Shown: positions 58,533-64,000 of the stretch, piece after piece
Layout: the number at the start of each line of letters is the position of its first letter
Numbering within the stretch: position 1 is the first letter of the stretch
DNA from: Blastomussa wellsi
Lineage: Eukaryota; Cnidaria; Anthozoa; Scleractinia; Plerogyridae
Length of the DNA stretch: 64,000 bases
Reading direction: 5' to 3'
Assembly (NCBI GenBank): GCA_947652115.1
Contig: OX393570.1
Span: 2,416,866-2,480,865 of the forward strand
The notes under the pieces: generated by a model
The model's input: only the letters and a program-made list of their open reading frames with translations
The model's database searches: none
What the model was told of the DNA's origin: nothing
Program-made: the position numbers and the translations under genes

Positions 58533-61500
58533 ATGGCCGCAGCTGACTATTCAAACGATGTACTGCAAATGTTTTACGGTCAAACCCCCAGAATTCAACA
58601 AGAAACATTGGACCCAGAAAAGAATCGTCTTCACGGAAATTTCATGATTTCACAAACAAATTACCGTGAATGGCTCCGCGTCTGGTCGATGAGATTCAGA
58701 GAAAATGACCCAAACAACAAAGATCTTTACACTTTTGCAAACCTTTATCAAGATAAGTTCATAAATGTGGTGAAAAATGAAATTGTTTCATTGAAAAACG
58801 TGAAAGTGGGTTTCGGAATGAGAGTAAAGTTTTCACGAGAAATTGACGATGGAAAAGGAGGTACGAAAACGGAAGAAAAAGAAGTTTATTTCAAAAACGA
58901 CGATCCATATATTTTCTTTCAGAAAGATCTAGAAGACGAAGTAAAGTTTGTCCAGAAATTCGATGAATTTATTGACCAGATCAATGGAGAAATCGAGAAC
59001 TGGTCAGCAGAAGGATCAGGATGGGATTTTGTAGAAGTAATGGTCGCGTACGTGAATGTCGCGCGCTTTCAGCCATTGCGCGGGGGGTCATGGTTGCCAC
59101 TGCCGGCCAAACTCGCGGCAAAGAAAGCAATTGTAAATGTGAAAAACAAAGACAACGAATGTTTGAAGTGGGCGCTCAGAGCGGCCCTTTTCCCAGTAAC
59201 AAAAGATGCGCAAAGACCTAGCAAATATCCAGTCAACGATGGAATAAACTGGACAGGCATCATTTTTCCAACACCGGTGTCACAGATTGAAAAGCTTGAA
59301 AAACAAAATGCACATTTGGCAATAAACGTCTTTGGCTGGGAAAAAAACTGCGTGATATTCTACCATGTGAGTGAGAAAGAGAAAAGCTTGCCACGTATTA
59401 ATTTGATTCTGGTTGAGTCAGGAGAAATTCAACATTACTGTTTTGTAAAAAAAGTGAGCGCTATGTTTCGCGATCAGACCAAAGCCCACCACACAAAGCA
59501 CTACTGCATGATGTGCCTGACAGGTTTCACAAGAGCGGATTTGCTTGCGGAGCATGAAAAATATTGCAACGGCTTGGAGGGCAGACCCACAAGGATTGAC
59601 ACGCCGGAAGAAGGGAAAAACAAGACAATATTTCAAAATTTCCACAAACAGATGAAGACACCATTCGTGATTTATGCTGATTTTGAGGCACTTGTGAAAA
59701 AAATCTCGACATGCGAGCGAGGGCTAGAGAGCAAAGAAAAAAGTTTCACAGAAAAAACTGAATGGCACGAAGCGTGCGGGTACGCCTGGATGAGTGTTAG
59801 AAGTGATGGAAAAATCATGAATTCAAAAGTCTGGAGGGGAAAAAATGCGGTGGGGAACTTTCTGAACGACATCGTGCAAGAGGAAGAAAAATTGAGAGAA
59901 AGTGTGGAAGAACCAAAACCGGTTGCGATGTCACCAAAAGATTGGGAAAATTTCAAAAGCGCAACAGAATGCCATATATGCAACAAAAGTTTGATGAAAG
60001 AAAATTTCCTCGACTCATTGCCAGCATGGAACAAAAACAAAGACGAATATTTGGGGCAGGTTCACAAAAAATGTTTCTGGTTTGCGCAAAAGAAGCTGGA
60101 TTTCATTTGCATGAAAAAGTTGGCAAAAGAACAAAAAGAAGCGGCGGAAAAACAAGAAAAATGCCGATTTTGTGAAAAACCGTTGATCCAACCAGTTTTC
60201 AGAGACGCTGTAAAAGACCACTGCCACGTGACAGGCAAGTTCCGCGGAGCCGCGCACAACGAGTGCAATTTCAAACTGAAGTTGAAGCCCAAAACATTCC
60301 CAATTCCAGTGGTATTTCACAATCTGAGAGGTTATGATGCGCACCACTTGATGCAAGCGATAGCGCAGCAAGAAAAAGAAGTGAAATGCATCGCCAACAA
60401 CATGGAAAAGTACATCACATTTTCCATGGGTGGTTTGCATTTCATTGACAGCTTGAATTTTCTGCAGGGGAGCCTCGATTCACTTGTGAAAGCAACACCC
60501 AAAGAGGCATTGAAAAACACAGCAAAAATCGCAAAAGGAATCGAACTTTTGTTTCAAAAAGGGATCTATCCGTATGAGTACATGGACACATGGGAGAGGT
60601 TCGACGAGACAAAACTGCCGGAAAAAGACAAGTTTTACAGCAAACTGAATGACGAAGGAATTACAGATTCTGAATATGCGCACGCACAGAAAGTCTGGGA
60701 AACATTTGAGTGCAAAAATCTTGGAGATTATCACGATCTCTATGTGAAAACGGATGTCGCCCTGCTGGCAGATGTTTTTGAAAACTTCAGGGACTTATGT
60801 CAAAAGCAGTATGGGCTTGATCCGGCGCATTATTTCACATCACCAGGATTGAGCTGGGACGCGCTCTTGAAAATGACAGGCGTCGAGCTGGAGCTTTTCA
60901 CAGACATCGACATGCATTTGTTTGTGGAAAGGGGGATGCGCGGCGGGATTTCAATGGCCAGTAAGAGGCACGCCAAAGCCAACAACCCAATGTGTGAAGG
61001 CTTCGATGAAAGCAAACCGAAAAGTTGGATCATGTATCTCGATGCAAACAACCTTTACGGCTGGGCCATGTGCAAGCCCCTGCCATTGAGGAATTTCAAA
61101 TGGAAACGTGTCATGCCGACTGAAGAAGAAATCCAAAAGAAAAAAGAGGGTGCAAAAACTGGGTGGATTCTTGAGGTTGACCTTGAATATCCGGCGGAAC
61201 TGCATGAAGAGCACAACAGCTATCCGCTTGCACCGGAAAAAAAGGCGGTAAAAAAAGAGGACATGTCGGACTATCAAAATCGTCTGATGGAAAAGCTTGA
61301 TCTGAAACCACCCAAAGACAAGAAGCTGCTGCTGACGCTTGAAGACAAAAACAATTACGTTTTGCATTACAGGAACCTCCAGTTTTATCTGAAACAGGGC
61401 ATGAAATTGAAAAAAGTCCACAAGGTGCTCGAGTTCGATCAAGAGCGCTGGATGGAGCCGTACATCATGATGAACACAGAGTTCCGAAAAGAAGCAAAAA

Positions 61501-62360
61501 GCGACTTTGAAAAGAACTTCTACAAGCTGATGAACAACTCGGTGTTCGGGAAAACGATGGAGAACCTGCGGAAGCGCACGGACATCAAAATCGTGCGCGG
61601 TGATGAAGAAAACAAAATAAGAAAACTGGTTGCCAGCCCCCTGTTCTCAAGGTTTGTAGAATTCACAAATGATATGGCGGGCGTTCACATGCACAAAGGA
61701 AAAATTCTGCTGAACAAACCGGTGTACACGGGCATGACGATCCTGGACAACAGCAAGATCCTCATGTACGACTTTTTCTACAACCACCTGAAAAAGCACG
61801 GACCAAAATGTGAACTTTTGTACACAGACACGGACAGCCTTCTGCTCGAGATCGAAACAGAAGACGTGTACAAAGACGTTGCACGAAACAAATCATTGTA
61901 TGACTTGAGTGATTACCCGAAGGAGCACCCGCTGCACTCAAACGTCAACAAAAAGGTCCTGGGCAAAATGAAAGATGAATGCGCGGGGGTGCCAATTGAC
62001 GAAGTCATCTGTCTCAGGTCAAAAATGTATTCCATCCTTCGAGGGGACGAAAAAAATATAAAAAAGGCAAAGGGGGTGAAAAAGTGCGTCGTCAAGAAAA
62101 AAATCAAGCACGAGCATTACCGCGAAATGATTTTTGGCGAGAAGAAACAGATGAGACACGGCATGAACATTCTGCGGAGCGAAGGGCATGAAATCTGGGG
62201 CATGCACGTGAACAAGATTTCACTGTGCGCGTTTGATTCAAAACGCTGGATTGCGGAAGACGGGATCCACACAAAAGCATATGGTTATAAAAAACTGTTC
62301 ACAGAAGAGGAACTCGAAGAGATGGCGGCTTTTCTGGAAGGCATTCACTTTAATGTTTGA
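58533..62360 (+). CDS. Polinton protein-primed DNA polymerase B with embedded endonuclease VII-like domain
   Basis: This 1275-residue polymerase, counted from the first ATG (58533, AACATGGCCG), would replicate the element. The open frame extends eight codons upstream only through a GTG. Residues 1-300 are a Polinton-type N-terminal region (RGGSWLPLPAKLAAKKAIV). A zinc knuckle follows, C325-x2-C328-x12-H341-x3-C345. Exonuclease motif I is YADFE (D383, E385), motif II FHNLRGYD (D602), and motif III YVKTD (Y737, D741). Between motifs I and II lie a CHIC...HKKC pair and a His-Me-finger-like block, C544-x2-C547...D562-H-C-H565...AHNEC578. Polymerase motif A is LDANNLYGW (D837), motif B KLMNNSVFGKT (998-1008) and motif C YTDTDS (D1099, D1101). 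All catalytic residues are present. The codon usage is more GC-rich towards the 3' end than in the host exons. It is convergent with the minus-strand small ORFs. Confidence 0.93.
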   Translation: MAAADYSNDVLQMFYGQTPRIQQETLDPEKNRLHGNFMISQTNYREWLRVWSMRFRENDPNNKDLYTFANLYQDKFINVVKNEIVSLKNVKVGFGMRVKFSREIDDGKGGTKTEEKEVYFKNDDPYIFFQKDLEDEVKFVQKFDEFIDQINGEIENWSAEGSGWDFVEVMVAYVNVARFQPLRGGSWLPLPAKLAAKKAIVNVKNKDNECLKWALRAALFPVTKDAQRPSKYPVNDGINWTGIIFPTPVSQIEKLEKQNAHLAINVFGWEKNCVIFYHVSEKEKSLPRINLILVESGEIQHYCFVKKVSAMFRDQTKAHHTKHYCMMCLTGFTRADLLAEHEKYCNGLEGRPTRIDTPEEGKNKTIFQNFHKQMKTPFVIYADFEALVKKISTCERGLESKEKSFTEKTEWHEACGYAWMSVRSDGKIMNSKVWRGKNAVGNFLNDIVQEEEKLRESVEEPKPVAMSPKDWENFKSATECHICNKSLMKENFLDSLPAWNKNKDEYLGQVHKKCFWFAQKKLDFICMKKLAKEQKEAAEKQEKCRFCEKPLIQPVFRDAVKDHCHVTGKFRGAAHNECNFKLKLKPKTFPIPVVFHNLRGYDAHHLMQAIAQQEKEVKCIANNMEKYITFSMGGLHFIDSLNFLQGSLDSLVKATPKEALKNTAKIAKGIELLFQKGIYPYEYMDTWERFDETKLPEKDKFYSKLNDEGITDSEYAHAQKVWETFECKNLGDYHDLYVKTDVALLADVFENFRDLCQKQYGLDPAHYFTSPGLSWDALLKMTGVELELFTDIDMHLFVERGMRGGISMASKRHAKANNPMCEGFDESKPKSWIMYLDANNLYGWAMCKPLPLRNFKWKRVMPTEEEIQKKKEGAKTGWILEVDLEYPAELHEEHNSYPLAPEKKAVKKEDMSDYQNRLMEKLDLKPPKDKKLLLTLEDKNNYVLHYRNLQFYLKQGMKLKKVHKVLEFDQERWMEPYIMMNTEFRKEAKSDFEKNFYKLMNNSVFGKTMENLRKRTDIKIVRGDEENKIRKLVASPLFSRFVEFTNDMAGVHMHKGKILLNKPVYTGMTILDNSKILMYDFFYNHLKKHGPKCELLYTDTDSLLLEIETEDVYKDVARNKSLYDLSDYPKEHPLHSNVNKKVLGKMKDECAGVPIDEVICLRSKMYSILRGDEKNIKKAKGVKKCVVKKKIKHEHYREMIFGEKKQMRHGMNILRSEGHEIWGMHVNKISLCAFDSKRWIAEDGIHTKAYGYKKLFTEEELEEMAAFLEGIHFNV

Positions 62361-62551
62361 GCCACCTCACGCGGGTCCAAACTTTGTAAATAATTCACAA
62401 TGGCTTGATCAAGAAAAATGACTTCCTTTTCACAGGATGGGCGGGGTTTTTGAAAAACAACAGAGCATGCATTATTGGAAAGCTCTTTGATGGTGCGTTT
62501 TTTTCCTTTGCTTGAGGTTTGAACAATAACACCGTTGCGTCCACGGCCCAT
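62345..62551 (-). CDS. Small unknown ORF of the Polinton
   Basis: The 68-residue ORF starts MGRGRNGVIVQTSSKGKK and is basic at its N-terminus. It is 23 bp downstream of the 93-residue membrane ORF on the same strand, and its stop overlaps the 3' end of the polymerase gene by 16 bp. I recognise no family. Tight spacing in a compact virus-like genome is the main argument that it is real. It might be a DNA-binding or virion accessory protein, but that is a guess. Confidence 0.45.
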   Translation of the reverse strand: MGRGRNGVIVQTSSKGKKRTIKELSNNACSVVFQKPRPSCEKEVIFLDQAIVNYLQSLDPREVAQTLK

Positions 62552-62574
62552 TTTTCAAAATTTCATTTGTTTGT

Positions 62575-62856
62575 TCAACTTGGCCAGTTTTGGTTGTTCA
62601 AGCCAGTTTTTTCCCCCAAACCAAATGGTGAGCGGATTTCAATCCGCGTTCCTGTTGACATTTTTGCAATAACAAGCATCACATTAAACGCCACTGCAAT
62701 TTTGAGCAAATTCCAAAAGATGTTTTCAAGCTGGCCATCAACAAAATTGATAAAAAAGGGTACAGAATCAAGAACTTTCGGACCATAAATGGCTGAACCG
62801 AGAAAAACCAAAGAGAAAAAACAGACGGTATTGATCAAAGCAGCGTTGATTTTCAT
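62575..62856 (-). CDS. Small membrane protein ORF of the Polinton
   Basis: The 93-residue ORF has two predicted membrane segments, about 5-24 (AALINTVCFFSLVFLGSAIY) and 45-65 (ENIFWNLLKIAVAFNVMLVI), and a polar tail with RIEIRSPFGLG. It lies 36 bp downstream of the integrase stop on the same strand, which suggests co-transcription. Small hydrophobic proteins are common in Polintons and adintoviruses. The function here is unknown. Confidence 0.55.
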   Translation of the reverse strand: MKINAALINTVCFFSLVFLGSAIYGPKVLDSVPFFINFVDGQLENIFWNLLKIAVAFNVMLVIAKMSTGTRIEIRSPFGLGEKTGLNNQNWPS

Positions 62857-62892
62857 TCTGGAGAAAAAAATTTAATCTGGATTTTCATTTGT

Positions 62893-63891
62893 TCAACTGT
62901 CCACGCTGGCTGGCGGGAGAACGGTGTTTGGAGGAATAACCAGCAGCTCTTCACGCACAAAGCCGCGCTTGGGTCCATCATGCAAATAGTACAGAAAGGG
63001 CTGATCGGGTTTTTGTAAAACCTTTTCAATGGTGAAAACTTTCAAAGACCAGATCGGATCCGTGGCTCTTTTTTTCCCCCCTTCAAGCTCACCAGGTTCG
63101 TAAAGATGGCGAACCTGAACAAGATATGGCAGGATTTTTTCATCCTTCCCAACAGGTCTGTGATAAGCAGTCGAAGGTTTCGAAAAAACAGATTTCTCTT
63201 TGATTGCAACAGCGGGTTTCTTTCCGATGAGGCTGGTGACCTCGTTGTTCAAAGCCGAAACAACTTCAGGAAGTCTTTTCACCCATGCCCTGGACCGCTG
63301 GCCCTCAGGCATCCGCATTTCCCCGGCATACTGGTGACCGAACAGGCGTTCGGCAAGGGTGCGGTTGAAACGTTCAACAATGGCCTGATCGCGGTGAATG
63401 TTGACGCGCCCGCGCCGGATGAAAGTTTTGTGATTTTCCATGACTTTCGTCACAGCGCCCATGAATTCGCGCCCAGGGTCAACTTGCAACATTTCAGGCC
63501 ATTTCAAAGGGCCGCGCTTGTAAATTTTCTGAAAAGCCTGGGCAACCTCATCAGAATTTTTCGAGGTCAAGGGTTCGGACTCTTTGAAACGGCTGGCCAC
63601 GTCTACAACGTTCAGCGCGTATTTCCAGACTTTGCGACCGCGAGGCAGTTTATCGTGAGGCAAAAAAAGAAGGTCAGCCTGGTGGACCTTGTTGGGTAAG
63701 GTCACGTCGAATTTCGGGCGAGGAATGTGCTTCGGCGCCGGAAGGAATATCTGCCAGAGGGCTTGCGTAATCAACCACTTTTTTGCGGTGTCTTCCGGGA
63801 CGTTTGCAGCCGCGGCCAGTTTTTTGATGGCGGCAATGCCTTTCCAATAACCGCCAGGGCTGTAGTAAATCTTCGCGAGTTTGGTGTCCAT
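62893..63891 (-). CDS. Retroviral-type integrase of the Polinton
   Basis: This 332-residue integrase would insert the element into host DNA. The start ATG at 63891 follows a short AT-rich leader. The N-terminal region (YYSPGGYWKGIAAIKKLA) is the Polinton version of the integrase head. The RNase H-fold core carries the acidic triad D73 (HQADLLFL), D138 (QVDPGREF) and E173 (AIVERFNRTL), with 34 residues between the last two, as expected for a D,D35E-type core. The C-terminus (KVFTIEKVLQ...YYLHDGPKRGFVREELLVIP) is chromodomain-like. No stop or frameshift interrupts it. It is transcribed towards the polymerase gene, with two small ORFs between them. Confidence 0.92.
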   Translation of the reverse strand: MDTKLAKIYYSPGGYWKGIAAIKKLAAAANVPEDTAKKWLITQALWQIFLPAPKHIPRPKFDVTLPNKVHQADLLFLPHDKLPRGRKVWKYALNVVDVASRFKESEPLTSKNSDEVAQAFQKIYKRGPLKWPEMLQVDPGREFMGAVTKVMENHKTFIRRGRVNIHRDQAIVERFNRTLAERLFGHQYAGEMRMPEGQRSRAWVKRLPEVVSALNNEVTSLIGKKPAVAIKEKSVFSKPSTAYHRPVGKDEKILPYLVQVRHLYEPGELEGGKKRATDPIWSLKVFTIEKVLQKPDQPFLYYLHDGPKRGFVREELLVIPPNTVLPPASVDS

Positions 63892-64000
63892 ATAAACGAG
63901 GTGAAAAAAAGTTTAAATGTTAGCAGATGAATCTTGTTTTGGTTTTCCCGCAAGAGGCGCATTTGACTTTCAGAAAGGTTTGCCCATTTTTGGTTTTTCC

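Larger units (their letters stand above)
58315..64000. mobile_element. Polinton/Maverick element, partial (right part beyond window)
   Basis: An intact protein-primed family B DNA polymerase and, convergent to it, a retroviral-type integrase together define a Polinton/Maverick or related endogenous virus-like element. Both ORFs are unbroken over 3.8 and 1.0 kb, so the copy is young or under selection. Its left limit is uncertain: the hairpin at 58315-58438 is the last structure before the polymerase gene. The other core genes (packaging ATPase, protease, capsid proteins) and the terminal repeat would lie to the right. It sits in the position of the last TPP2 intron. Confidence 0.85.

Noticed and set aside
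59069..62207. Minus-strand ORFs under the polymerase gene (up to 163 residues)
   Set aside because: They are antisense shadows of the polymerase and lack protein-like composition.

Overview
This is nuclear DNA from an invertebrate animal, most probably a stony coral or other anthozoan. Four conserved metazoan genes can be read through GT-AG introns, the base composition is AT-rich, and the introns and intergenic DNA are full of SINEs, LINE tails, MITEs, minisatellites and one Polinton/Maverick element. The species cannot be fixed from the sequence alone; the coral assignment rests on the repeat repertoire and an intronless Shaker-type channel gene, and is inference.

Layout. (1) 511-6618, minus: the first six coding exons of a type II diacylglycerol kinase (delta/eta class: PH domain, start of the C1 domain); the gene runs off the left edge. 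(2) 6.6-16.4 kb: mostly repeat-filled intergenic DNA with a tRNA-Thr-like unit, a diverged 1.5-kb tandem duplication, a SINE/LINE mosaic and one weak candidate gene. (3) 16467-22642, plus: a seven-exon, 263-residue coiled-coil protein resembling vertebrate C6orf163. (4) 23652-24902, minus: an intronless Kv1 potassium channel, convergent with (3). (5) 28217-32423, minus: RHBDD1/RHBDL4, an ER rhomboid protease with two UIM-like motifs, proline-tyrosine repeats and a C-terminal p97-binding motif. (6) 32919-57449, plus: TPP2 (tripeptidyl-peptidase II), head-to-head with RHBDD1 about 0.5 kb away. Forty exons encoding 1226 residues were traced, and all reading-frame phases join; only the last C-terminal exon is missing. 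(7) about 58315-64000: a Polinton/Maverick with intact DNA polymerase B, a retroviral-type integrase and two small unknown ORFs. It lies where the last TPP2 intron should be, so it appears to be an intronic insertion, and it runs off the right edge.

RHBDD1 and TPP2 both act in protein turnover (ER-associated degradation with p97, and cytosolic peptide trimming downstream of the proteasome) and share a promoter-sized gap with an E2F-like palindrome. The most interesting non-genic signals are: a four-copy short repeat family with 12-14 bp target duplications and a hammerhead-like core; a 28-bp minisatellite that carries an E2F consensus in many units; inverted pentamer-repeat elements that closely bracket TPP2 exons 4-6; a MITE whose target duplication copied a TPP2 splice donor; and the Polinton polymerase with an embedded endonuclease VII-like zinc domain. 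No confident new system was found beyond these.
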